A DNA stretch of 33,325 nucleotides from JADGNZ01 sp035995985 (lineage in GTDB: Bacteria; Acidobacteriota; Thermoanaerobaculia; Gp7-AA8), in contig DASYJY010000153.1 in the NCBI GenBank assembly GCA_035995985.1, positions 1 through 33,325 on the forward strand. Reading direction: 5' to 3'. A program made the translations under genes and the position numbers. The notes below the pieces were generated by a model, which ran no database searches, was not told the DNA's origin, and saw only the letters and a list, made by a program, of their open reading frames with translations. The stretch's first letter is position 1. Every line of letters starts with the position of its first letter. Shown piece after piece: positions 16,071 to 23,491 of the stretch.

Positions 16071-16817
16071 ATGAACAGATACAAAACGCTTGCAGCAGCT
16101 ACAGTTGCGCTGCTCCTCATGGCGGCCTGCGGGACGTCCGGGAACGGCATCGGCGACATCTTCGGCAACGGCGGTTATCCGAACGGCGGCAATGCCGCAT
16201 ACCAGATCCGCGGCACGGTCGATTCGGTCGACACGCGCGGCCAGTCCATCCTTCTGACGAACGTGAACGGCTACAACAGCAACCTCAACACCGGCAGATC
16301 AGGGAACTCGGTTCGCGTCTACTACGACAATCGCACCACGCTCAACTACCAGGGCCAGAACTTCCGCCCCGACCAACTCGAGCGCGGCGATGAGGTCACG
16401 GTAAACGTCGATCAGTCCGGCAATCAGCTGATCGCACAATCGATGGACGTCACCTACAACACGCGCGGCGGCATGGCCTCGGGATCGAACGGCAACTACC
16501 CCTATCCATCCTCGCAGTCCTCGACCTATCCGCAATCGTCGCAGTACTCGACGATCCGTGGCACCATCCGCAACGTCGATACGCGCAACCAGACCATCGA
16601 GCTGGAGAACACGAATTGGGTCTCCGGCTTCCGCACCAACACCAACAGCAGCCGCTTCGTCGTCCGCTACGACCAGAACGCCAGCGTCGACTACAACGGC
16701 CAGATGTATCCGCTGACGAACCTCGAACGCGGCGACGTCGTCGACGTCCAGCTCCAGGACCTCGGCTCCTCGAATTACGTGGCGCAGCGCCTGACGGTCG
16801 TCCGCAACGTGCGGTAA
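16071..16817 (+). CDS. DUF5666-like lipoprotein with two repeats
   Basis: The 248-residue product has a lipoprotein signal ending LLMAAC (Cys20). A Gly/Asn-rich linker leads into two similar beta-rich units (about residues 45-130 and 162-246). Each starts 'IRGT(V/I)..VDTR.Q.I.L.N' and ends with 'L.NLERGD.V.V', the layout of DUF5666 modules. A Ser/Tyr/Gln/Pro linker joins them. These modules are probable small OB- or barrel-like folds on the cell surface, with no established activity. The start is supported by GGGAG eight bases upstream. The gene is followed by a strong terminator. A larger relative with six such repeats is encoded at 19159, beyond the kinase gene. Confidence 0.85.
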   Translation: MNRYKTLAAATVALLLMAACGTSGNGIGDIFGNGGYPNGGNAAYQIRGTVDSVDTRGQSILLTNVNGYNSNLNTGRSGNSVRVYYDNRTTLNYQGQNFRPDQLERGDEVTVNVDQSGNQLIAQSMDVTYNTRGGMASGSNGNYPYPSSQSSTYPQSSQYSTIRGTIRNVDTRNQTIELENTNWVSGFRTNTNSSRFVVRYDQNASVDYNGQMYPLTNLERGDVVDVQLQDLGSSNYVAQRLTVVRNVR

Positions 16818-16835
16818 GAACACGCAATCACTTCC

Positions 16836-16866
16836 AAAGGGCCGCCGCACAGGCGGCCTTTTGTTG
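16836..16866 (+). terminator. intrinsic terminator of the DUF5666 lipoprotein gene
   Basis: AAAGGGCCGCC pairs with GGCGGCCTTTT across a short GCACA-type loop, and the stem runs into TTTTGTTG. It lies 19 bases after the stop codon. Confidence 0.85.
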
Positions 16867-16884
16867 CGCGCGAAGGCGAGCAAT

Positions 16885-17009
16885 GGAGCGCTGGCGTCCT
16901 CGCCGCCGAATGGGAAGCTTGCGCCGGCTTCGTGTTACCAGCGAATGTTGAGAGTTTGGCGTTCGGCGGCGAGACGCCGCCGAGCCAGCCGGCGGGACGC
17001 CAGCGTTCC
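16885..17009. repeat. dispersed inverted-repeat element, copy 2 (opposite orientation to 6489-6639)
   Basis: The element runs from GGAGCGCTGGCGTCCTCGCC at the left to CGGGACGCCAGCGTTCC at the right. Its reverse complement aligns with copy 1 along arms and core; one arm is shortened by an internal deletion of about 20 bases. It ends 37 bases before the kinase start codon, so promoter elements for the kinase must lie in or near it. Confidence 0.85.
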
Positions 17010-17046
17010 ATTTCGCAGCCATGCGACAATCGGCCGGAATCCCCTC

Positions 17047-19035
17047 ATGTCCGGCGAGAACGATCCAACCCTGATGCTCGCACCTTCCCCGCCGATGCGC
17101 GTGCTGGCGACGTCCCCGGAGAAACGGATCGGCCGCTACCAGATCCGCGGTCTCCTCGGCGAAGGCGGCATGGGCAGCGTCTACCTCGCCGAGCAGCACG
17201 AGCCGATCGAACGGATCGTCGCACTCAAGCTGATGCGCTCCACGCTGGCCGGACCCGCCTCGGTGGCGCGATTCGGCGCCGAACGGCAAGCGCTCGCGCG
17301 GCTCTCGCATCCGAACGTCGCCGCGATGTACGACGCCGGCGCGACCGACGAAGGCTTCCCGTACTTCGTGATGGAGCACGTGCAGGGCCGGCCGCTCGTC
17401 GATTACTGCGACGAACATCGCCTCACCATCCGCGAGCGGATCAAGCTCCTGCTCCAGGTCTGCAAAGGCGTCCAGCACGCACATCAGAAAGGGATCATCC
17501 ATCGCGATCTGAAGCCGTCGAACGTCCTCGTCGCCGACGTCGAAGGGCGTCCGCTGCCGAAGATCATCGACTTCGGCATCGCCAAAGCGATCGATGACAG
17601 CCTCCTCGGTGACTCGACCGCGGTGCTCACGGGAATCGGTGTCGTCGGCACGCCCGCGTACATGAGCCCCGAGGCGCTGAGCGGCGATGATCTCGACACG
17701 AGGACGGACGTCTACTCGCTCGGAGTGATGATGTACGAGCTGCTCACCGGCGCGCGTCCGCACCGCGTCGACGACCTGCCGCTCGCCGCCGTCATCCGCA
17801 CGGTCGCCGAGCATGACGCGCTCCCGCCGCACACGCTCTTCCGCACGATGGACGACGACACGCGGCAGAAGACCGCCGCCGCCCGCGACGCCGACGAACG
17901 CTCGCTCGCGCACGTCCTCGCGCGCGACCTCGGCTGGATTGCGCGCAAAGCCACCGCCCGCGAACGGGAAGAACGCTACGGATCGGCCGCCGATCTCGCC
18001 ACCGATCTCACGCGCTACCTCGACGACGAGCCGGTGCTCGCCAGTCCCCCATCGCTTCGCTACCGCGCCGCGAAGTTTGCCCGCCGTCATCGCGGCGCTG
18101 TCGTCGCCGCCGCGCTCATCATCATCGCCATCCTCGGCGGCATCGCCGGAACGACCATCGGTATGCTCCGCGCGCAGCGTGCCCGCGCCGAAGCCGAGGC
18201 CGTCTCGACGTTTCTCACGAACCTGCTCGACTCCGCTAGTCCGTGGCAGCGGAAGAACGAGACCACCGTCCGCGAGCTCCTCCACGAAGCCGCAGGCCGC
18301 ATCACGACGGAACTGAAGGACCAACCGGCCGCGCGGGCCCAACTCCTCTCGACCATCGGCTCCTCTGAATTTCACCTCGGTCATCTCGAAAGCGCCGAGT
18401 CGCTCTTGCGCGAAGCGCTCCGCCTTCGCATCCAGACTGATGGACCGAACAGCCCTCTCGTCGCCGGCCTGCTCAACGATCTCGGCCTGGTCCGCAAGCA
18501 TCAAGACCACCTCGACGATGCCGAACGCCTCCTTCGCGAAAGCGTCGCCATCCGCGAAAAGTCGCTCGGCCACGTGAACGGCAACACCGCGCGCGGCCTC
18601 TTTGACCTGGCCAGCGTCCTGGTCATGCGCGGAAAGAACGCCGAAGCGGAAGCCGCGCTCCGCGAAAGCCTGAGCCTCCGCGAAAAACTCTCCACCGATC
18701 CGCGCAACGGCGTCGATCTCTCCACCGTCGCCCTGACCATGGGCGGCCTCGGCCAACAACTCGCCAGAATGAATCGCCTCCCCGAAGCCGAATCCTTGAT
18801 CCGTCGCAGCCTCGCCTTGCGCCGCCGCGCCGAACGCCCCGGCTACGCCTACGCCCTCGCCACATTGCAACTCGGCAAAGTCGTCGCCCGCGAAGGCCGC
18901 TTGTCCGAGGCGGAGTCTCTCGACCGCGAAGGCCTCGTATCGCTCCGCAACTTTGTCGACCCGGGCGATCACCGCATCGAAGACGCGGAAGCGCAGCTGG
19001 CGGAAGTGGTGAAGGCGGAAAGAAAATCGCATTGA
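17047..19035 (+). CDS. membrane-spanning Ser/Thr protein kinase with C-terminal TPRs
   Basis: From ATG 17047 (MSGENDPTLML) the product is 662 residues. The kinase domain spans about 30-330: Gly loop LGEGGMGSVY (38-46), Lys61 in VALKLM, catalytic Asp154 in IIHRDLKPSN, DFG at 175-177, and GTPAYMSPEA as the P+1 region. A transmembrane helix at about 351-373 (AVVAAALIIIAILGGIAG) follows a basic RRHR stop-transfer flank. The outside part, 385-650, is built of TPR-like repeats with recurring 'AE(S/R)LLRE' and 'LREKS' helices. This is the usual Hanks-type kinase layout in Acidobacteriota and relatives; the signal and targets are unknown. The start follows a dispersed repeat, and the frame upstream is open only through it. 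A strong terminator follows at 19114. Confidence 0.94.
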   Translation: MSGENDPTLMLAPSPPMRVLATSPEKRIGRYQIRGLLGEGGMGSVYLAEQHEPIERIVALKLMRSTLAGPASVARFGAERQALARLSHPNVAAMYDAGATDEGFPYFVMEHVQGRPLVDYCDEHRLTIRERIKLLLQVCKGVQHAHQKGIIHRDLKPSNVLVADVEGRPLPKIIDFGIAKAIDDSLLGDSTAVLTGIGVVGTPAYMSPEALSGDDLDTRTDVYSLGVMMYELLTGARPHRVDDLPLAAVIRTVAEHDALPPHTLFRTMDDDTRQKTAAARDADERSLAHVLARDLGWIARKATAREREERYGSAADLATDLTRYLDDEPVLASPPSLRYRAAKFARRHRGAVVAAALIIIAILGGIAGTTIGMLRAQRARAEAEAVSTFLTNLLDSASPWQRKNETTVRELLHEAAGRITTELKDQPAARAQLLSTIGSSEFHLGHLESAESLLREALRLRIQTDGPNSPLVAGLLNDLGLVRKHQDHLDDAERLLRESVAIREKSLGHVNGNTARGLFDLASVLVMRGKNAEAEAALRESLSLREKLSTDPRNGVDLSTVALTMGGLGQQLARMNRLPEAESLIRRSLALRRRAERPGYAYALATLQLGKVVAREGRLSEAESLDREGLVSLRNFVDPGDHRIEDAEAQLAEVVKAERKSH

Positions 19036-19113
19036 TCCTGCGTTCGTGACGGCGATCACCATTTCGCAAGGGAAATCCTTTAAAATCCGCGACGCCAACA
19101 GCAACACCACACC

Positions 19114-19146
19114 AAGAGGGCGTACCGGGTACGCCCTCTTTCTTTT
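19114..19146 (+). terminator. perfect 12-bp terminator hairpin directly before the next ribosome site
   Basis: AAGAGGGCGTAC (19114-19125) pairs perfectly with GTACGCCCTCTT (19129-19140) around a CGG loop, then TCTTTT. It ends only about three bases before the AGGAGG ribosome binding site (19149-19154) of the following gene, leaving no room for a promoter between. It can end kinase transcription, or act as an attenuator for the DUF5666 gene. Confidence 0.85.
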
Positions 19147-19158
19147 CCAGGAGGAAAC

Positions 19159-20673
19159 GTGAAACAACATCGGGCTTCATCACTCATCGTTTTGATCATC
19201 GTTTGGGCAGGCGTGGCGGCAATGCTGCCGCAGGGACTGATGGCGCGGCAGCGCGCGGCGGCGAAGACTGACGAGATCGTCGGGATCGTGACGCAGACGT
19301 CGGCGAGCTCGCTGACCGTACGAACGGCGGACGCGAATCGCGACGTGCGCCTTACGTCAAACACCGTCGTTCGCGTCGACGGCCAGCCCTCTTCGATCTC
19401 TGCCGTCGCCGTGGGCGACAAAGTCGAGATTCACGCGCAGAAAGAAGTCGATGGAACGGCCACGGCGTTGACCATCGAGATCGAATCACATCCTTCGACC
19501 GAGCTGGAAGGAACCGTCAAGTCCTTGAGCGCGACATCGCTCACGGTCACCACTTCGACCGCTGACGTGGTCATCGCGCTGACTTCCACAACGCGCTTCT
19601 TCGCGCACGGACAATCGGCCACGGCGGCGGACGTCCACGTGGGCGACCACGTCGAAGTCGAAGTCCGCGAGCAGACTGACAAGACCCTCGCCGCGTTGGT
19701 GGTGAAGGTTCAGAACGAATCGACACACCTGCAAGGAACGATCACCGCCGTGAGCACATCCTCGATCACGGTCCATACGACTACGGGTGACGTGGTCGTG
19801 GCGCTGACAAGTTCCACACTGATCCGCATGCAGGGCAAAGTGACCAACGCCTCGATGCTGCTCGTCGGCAGCCGCGTGGAAGTCCAGGCGGTGCATCGCG
19901 CCGATCAGAGCCTCGCCGCCGTCACGATCGTGATCGAGCTGGCGAGCGCGCTGACCGAGATCGAAGGCTCCGTGACGGAAGTCGGAAGCGATCACATCAA
20001 GGTTCACACAAAGTCGGGCGACGACGTCACGGTCGCGGTGAACGCCGACACGATCATCCGCGCCAATGACCATCTCGCCGGATTGACGGACGTCAAAGTC
20101 GGCAACCGCGTCAGTGTCAGCGCGCGCGTCAATGCGGACGGCAGCCGAACTGCGCTGCGAATCGAAGTCGAGAACGAGCACGGCGGCGGAAACGGAAATG
20201 AGGATCACGGCGCCGAAGTGACGGGCGTGATCGCGTCGATCTCGACCGGCGGCATCAGCGTCACCACGAGCGGCGGAACCGTCACTGTGAAAATCAGCTC
20301 GACCACGACCATCCGCCGCGGCGGCACGACGCTGTCCGCGTCCGATCTGAAGTCCGGCAATCGGGTGGAAGTGAAGGGAACGCTGAACGCCGACGGCTCC
20401 ATCACCGCCACGTCGATCAATGTGGAAGACACGCCGGGCAATGACGACCACCACGAGGCTGTCGAATTCAGCGGAACGGTGACCGCGGTGTCATCGACGT
20501 CGCTGACGGCCGGCTCGACAACCGCCTCGCTGACATCATCGACCGTCGTAAAGAAGGGCGACCACACCGCGTCGATCGCGGACATCAAAGTCGGCCAGCA
20601 CGTCGAAGTGAAAGCCGACCGCGACTCCGCCGGCCACCTGACGGCGACGCAAGTGAAGATCGAAGATCACTAG
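19159..20673 (+). CDS. exported DUF5666-type protein with six repeats
   Basis: The 504-residue product begins at GTG 19159, four bases after a perfect AGGAGG. An N-terminal hydrophobic segment (SLIVLIIVWAGVAAMLP) acts as signal peptide or anchor. Six repeats of about 70-78 residues follow, each opening with a '(E/Q)G.(V/I)..(V/I)S..S(L/I)TV' strand and closing with 'VG..VEV.A....DG...A..I.(V/I)E'. Their starts are near residues 39, 114, 191, 267, 349 and 436. Repeats are separated by acidic His/Asn-rich linkers such as 'NEHGGGNGNEDHG'. The module has no established activity; a structural or polymer-binding role outside the membrane is inferred. Thr/Ser/Val content is high and cysteine absent. 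It is followed by a GC hairpin. Confidence 0.88.
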   Translation: MKQHRASSLIVLIIVWAGVAAMLPQGLMARQRAAAKTDEIVGIVTQTSASSLTVRTADANRDVRLTSNTVVRVDGQPSSISAVAVGDKVEIHAQKEVDGTATALTIEIESHPSTELEGTVKSLSATSLTVTTSTADVVIALTSTTRFFAHGQSATAADVHVGDHVEVEVREQTDKTLAALVVKVQNESTHLQGTITAVSTSSITVHTTTGDVVVALTSSTLIRMQGKVTNASMLLVGSRVEVQAVHRADQSLAAVTIVIELASALTEIEGSVTEVGSDHIKVHTKSGDDVTVAVNADTIIRANDHLAGLTDVKVGNRVSVSARVNADGSRTALRIEVENEHGGGNGNEDHGAEVTGVIASISTGGISVTTSGGTVTVKISSTTTIRRGGTTLSASDLKSGNRVEVKGTLNADGSITATSINVEDTPGNDDHHEAVEFSGTVTAVSSTSLTAGSTTASLTSSTVVKKGDHTASIADIKVGQHVEVKADRDSAGHLTATQVKIEDH

Positions 20674-20680
20674 TTCGTAG

Positions 20681-20717
20681 CGAGAACGGCCGCCGCGCGA
20701 AGCGGCGGCCGCTCTCG
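20681..20717 (+). terminator. GC-rich hairpin after the six-repeat gene
   Basis: GGCCGCCGC (20688-20696) pairs with GCGGCGGCC (20702-20710), extended by CGAG/CTCG outside. There is no T tract. Probable transcript end or REP-type unit. Confidence 0.6.
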
Positions 20718-20718
20718 A

Positions 20719-20898
20719 TCATTGTGGATACCAGAGTGCGATGGTCCCCGCCGCTGTTGGGTTCCTTGCGCTGTCAGCAGGTGCAGCGCGATACACCTTC
20801 GCAATGTACGGCGGCTCGTGGACGCCGACAAACATCTCGATCCGCCGGATTGAGTTGACGAAGTGACGGGCAAGTTCAGGAAACGGGGCACTACCGGC
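20719..20898 (-). pseudogene. possible remnant: C-terminal piece of a small unrecognised protein
   Basis: The minus-strand frame ending at 20719 encodes a protein-like tail ('HFVNSIRRIEMFVGVHEPPY' then 'IAKVYRAAP'...'IALWYPQ') of about 55-60 residues with balanced composition. Upstream of about 20900 the same frame runs straight into the inverted-terminus element and becomes Arg/Ser-rich repeat translation. The likely explanation is that the element replaced or cut off the N-terminal part of a gene. I cannot name the family. It could also be a spurious frame. Confidence 0.35.
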
Positions 20899-20902
20899 AC
20901 GA

Positions 20903-21145
20903 AGCCGCCGGAGGTGGCTCGTACGGTAGCCGGTGGTCGCGTGCGAAGCGCGAGACCACCGGATTGACGAGCGCGCCCCGATTTTTCGACCGCGGCAGCG
21001 GTCGCGGAGGGAATCCACGCGCTTGGTATTTGATACGCGACCCCGGCCGGGGTCGATGAACCATCCGCGCTATTTTCCGGTGGTCTCTCGCTCCGCGAGC
21101 GACCACCGGCTACCCTACGACTCGCCTCCGGCGACGGCGTTCCGC
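20903..21145. repeat. about 243-bp element with inverted termini and three palindromes
   Basis: The left end (20903-20938, through GTAGCCGGTGGTC) matches the reverse complement of the right end (21101-21143) over nearly 38 bases. Inside are hairpins CCGGTGGTC/GACCACCGG at 20930-20962 and 21077-21109, the latter with a CTCGC/GCGAG inner stem, and a central GACCCCGGCCGGGGTC palindrome near 21038-21053. The layout resembles a BIME or MITE. No gene is supported, although frames are open on both strands. Confidence 0.8.
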
Positions 21146-21179
21146 TAATTTGGACACGTCTGGTCTGTGCCACATTTCT

Positions 21180-21740
21180 CTACCGCAACCCCGCCGCCAT
21201 CCGATCCGCCAGCGCGGCAATTGCCTGGCTCGTTCCGCTTGCTACATTCGCGCTGTCGAGTGAGGGGATGTCGATCGAGATGCGCTCGTGATGTGTCACG
21301 TCGGGTTGTCCGGATACACGCACGATCCAGCGTCCGTCGAGGACCACCTTCGGGTCGGGTCCGGCGTCGAGCGACTCGACGATGACGTCGACCGCGCGCA
21401 GCAGACCGGACGGGCGCGAGGCGCCGGGAAGGATCACCATCCCTTCCGGCAGACGGTCCGCGAGATCGAATGCCAGCGTATGCAGCACCAGCGGCTGCAG
21501 CGATGCCGACCATTGCTCGGCGCTCCGAACCTGCAACTGCTGGTTCGCGAGGCGCACTACGATCTCGCGCCGATCGAGTCCGGGCGGGAGTTCCACGCCG
21601 TCGATCGCGATCGGCAATCCGCGGCCGGCCGCGGGCGACGCGGACGGCGGGATTCGATCGAGCGAGTAAAACTTGCTCTGCGACTTGCTGAAGAATCCGC
21701 AGCCCGCAAGGAGCAGCGAAAGAATGGCGATGCGTTTCAT
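21180..21740 (-). CDS. pqiC: PqiC-like lipoprotein (ABC-type transport auxiliary, DUF330)
   Basis: The 186-residue product has a lipobox LLAGC (Cys14) and, after it, 'FYSLDRIPP', the usual opening of the PqiC/YmbA family; 'VELPPGLDRREIVVR' is the second recognisable stretch. In Escherichia coli PqiC is an outer-membrane lipoprotein that contacts the end of the PqiB tunnel for lipid traffic across the envelope. ATG 21740 overlaps the pqiB stop as ATGA. The gene order pqiA-pqiB-pqiC matches the enterobacterial operon, which supports the call more than similarity alone. Confidence 0.88.
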   Translation of the reverse strand: MKRIAILSLLLAGCGFFSKSQSKFYSLDRIPPSASPAAGRGLPIAIDGVELPPGLDRREIVVRLANQQLQVRSAEQWSASLQPLVLHTLAFDLADRLPEGMVILPGASRPSGLLRAVDVIVESLDAGPDPKVVLDGRWIVRVSGQPDVTHHERISIDIPSLDSANVASGTSQAIAALADRMAAGLR

Positions 21741-23491
21741 TTTCCTTTCCCTCTCCCCTTCAGCAGCGCGTCGGGATTCTCCTCGAGGTACGACGCCATC
21801 CCTCGCACGGCCTCGGCCGCGCGCGTCAGTTCCTTGATCAAGGTACCGAGGTCGTAGTTCTGGCGCGGCTGACTGCCCATCAACTCCTCGGCGCGTTTCG
21901 CCGCGGCTTCGGCCGATGCCGCCGTGTTGCGCAGGCTGTCGACGATCGGACCCACCTTCTGGCTCGCGGCCTCGGCGTTCGCCGCCGTGTTGCGCAGGCT
22001 CTTCTCGATCGGACCGACGTTCTCGCGCGTCGTCGCCGTGATCTTCTCGACGTCCGCCAGCGAACGATTGAGCTTCTTCAAACTGTCATCGAGCGTCGGA
22101 TCGTGAACGAGCGAATCGAGACGTTGCGCCGTACTGCGCAAATGTCCGGCGATCTCCTCGATCGGCAGGTTGCGAATGCGTCCGGCGATGTCGCTGACTG
22201 CCGACAGCGCTCCTTCCAATCCGCTGCCGCTCGATGCCGCCGGGATGATCGGCGGCTCCGTCGTCGTGATCAAACGTCCCGTGCCCGGCGCCGCCACCGT
22301 GTCGAGAGACACGCCGCTCGCTCCAGGCAGCACCAGGCTCGTCATCAACGTCGCGCGCATCCCCTTCTGCACCAGCTTCTGCAACGCATCGTTCATCGTC
22401 GCGCGCAGTTCGTTCTTCGTCGTCGATTGTGATACGCCGATCTCCAGTTTCCGCGGATCGATCTCGATCGTCACCGGCGTCTCCAGCGACGCCGTCGTCG
22501 GTACGTAGCGCAGTCGCACGTCGCGCACGTGGCCGACTTCGATGCCCTTCATCTGCACCGAGGTTCCCGGCATCAGCCCGTGGACGGGGCCGGGGAAGTA
22601 CGTCACGTATGTGAGCTGCGGCCCGTCCGCCGCGGCCATGGCCATCCCCTGGGAATCGTAGAGATCAAAATGCGTCCCCTGCGCGGCCTCATCGCCTGCC
22701 AGCACCTCCGGCGTGTAGAACGCCACCGGCGCAGTGAGCAGCGACGAGATCGATGCGCCGCCGGTCGACACGCCGCCGCCGCCGAGCGAGATGTTCAATC
22801 CTCCCGCGCGCCAGAAGCGCGTGCTCTGGCGCACCTGATGCGCGAAGCGCTTCACGATGAACGCGTGCACTTCCGTGATGCCGCGCTTCTCGTCGTATTC
22901 GGCGCCGAGGATCGTGCCGACGCGCAGACCTTGGAAGGTGACCGGTGAGCCGACCGCGATCGATCCCAGTCCATGCGCTTCCAGCACCACCGTCTTCCCA
23001 TCCTCGGGTGCCGAAAGTACCGGCGCGTACTCCTGTCCGTCGAAGTCCTTCGTGGCATCGCCCTGGCCGGGCGCGATGCCGACGTACGTGCCGGACAGCA
23101 GCCCGCCCAGCCCACCGCCTTCCAGCCCAGGCTCCACGACCCAGAACTTCGTCCCCTTGTTCAGCGCGTGATTCATCGACGCGTCGAGCGAAATGCGCAC
23201 AACCACCTGCCGCAGGTTCTGATCGATGGTGATCTTCTGGATGGTCCCGACCTTCGCGCCGCGGAATCGCACCGGACTGTAGCGATCGAGTCCCCGCGCA
23301 TCGGCGAAACGAACGGTGATGTCGCCGCCGCCGAAAAATCCGTAGCGCACGACGAGATAGCCGGCGAAAAAGATGGCCACCGCCGGCACGAGCCAGATCC
23401 ACGGCGACCATTTCGCGAGATGGACTTTGGCGTGCGGAGCGTCTACGCCATCGGCCTGGTCGATTGGAGTCGAACGTGGGTTGTCGTTCAC
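21737..23491 (-). CDS. pqiB: PqiB-like MCE protein (envelope-spanning lipid tunnel)
   Basis: From GTG 23491 the product is 584 residues. A single N-terminal membrane helix (about 28-48) is followed by MCE units: the first begins 'GDITVRFADARGLDRYSPVRF', the second near 'DGKTVVLEAHGLGSIAVGSP', and the third near 'GPQLTYVTYFPGPVHGLMPG'. The C-terminal 150 residues are helical, with a near-duplicate unit (VGPIEKSLRNTAANAEAA and VGPIVDSLRNTAASAEAA). In E. coli PqiB forms stacked hexameric rings plus a helical needle spanning the periplasm. The GTG is chosen because it overlaps the pqiA stop as GTGA; the open frame upstream is a shadow of pqiA. Confidence 0.93.
   Translation of the reverse strand: MNDNPRSTPIDQADGVDAPHAKVHLAKWSPWIWLVPAVAIFFAGYLVVRYGFFGGGDITVRFADARGLDRYSPVRFRGAKVGTIQKITIDQNLRQVVVRISLDASMNHALNKGTKFWVVEPGLEGGGLGGLLSGTYVGIAPGQGDATKDFDGQEYAPVLSAPEDGKTVVLEAHGLGSIAVGSPVTFQGLRVGTILGAEYDEKRGITEVHAFIVKRFAHQVRQSTRFWRAGGLNISLGGGGVSTGGASISSLLTAPVAFYTPEVLAGDEAAQGTHFDLYDSQGMAMAAADGPQLTYVTYFPGPVHGLMPGTSVQMKGIEVGHVRDVRLRYVPTTASLETPVTIEIDPRKLEIGVSQSTTKNELRATMNDALQKLVQKGMRATLMTSLVLPGASGVSLDTVAAPGTGRLITTTEPPIIPAASSGSGLEGALSAVSDIAGRIRNLPIEEIAGHLRSTAQRLDSLVHDPTLDDSLKKLNRSLADVEKITATTRENVGPIEKSLRNTAANAEAASQKVGPIVDSLRNTAASAEAAAKRAEELMGSQPRQNYDLGTLIKELTRAAEAVRGMASYLEENPDALLKGRGKGK

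Noticed and set aside
16828..19170. 780-codon minus-strand frame
   Set aside because: Antisense of the kinase gene, whose kinase motifs are unmistakable; the open frame results from GC bias.
20670..21173. 167-codon minus-strand frame over the inverted-end element
   Set aside because: Composition is Arg/Ser/Pro-rich and it mirrors the repeat; the other minus frame has the more protein-like tail.
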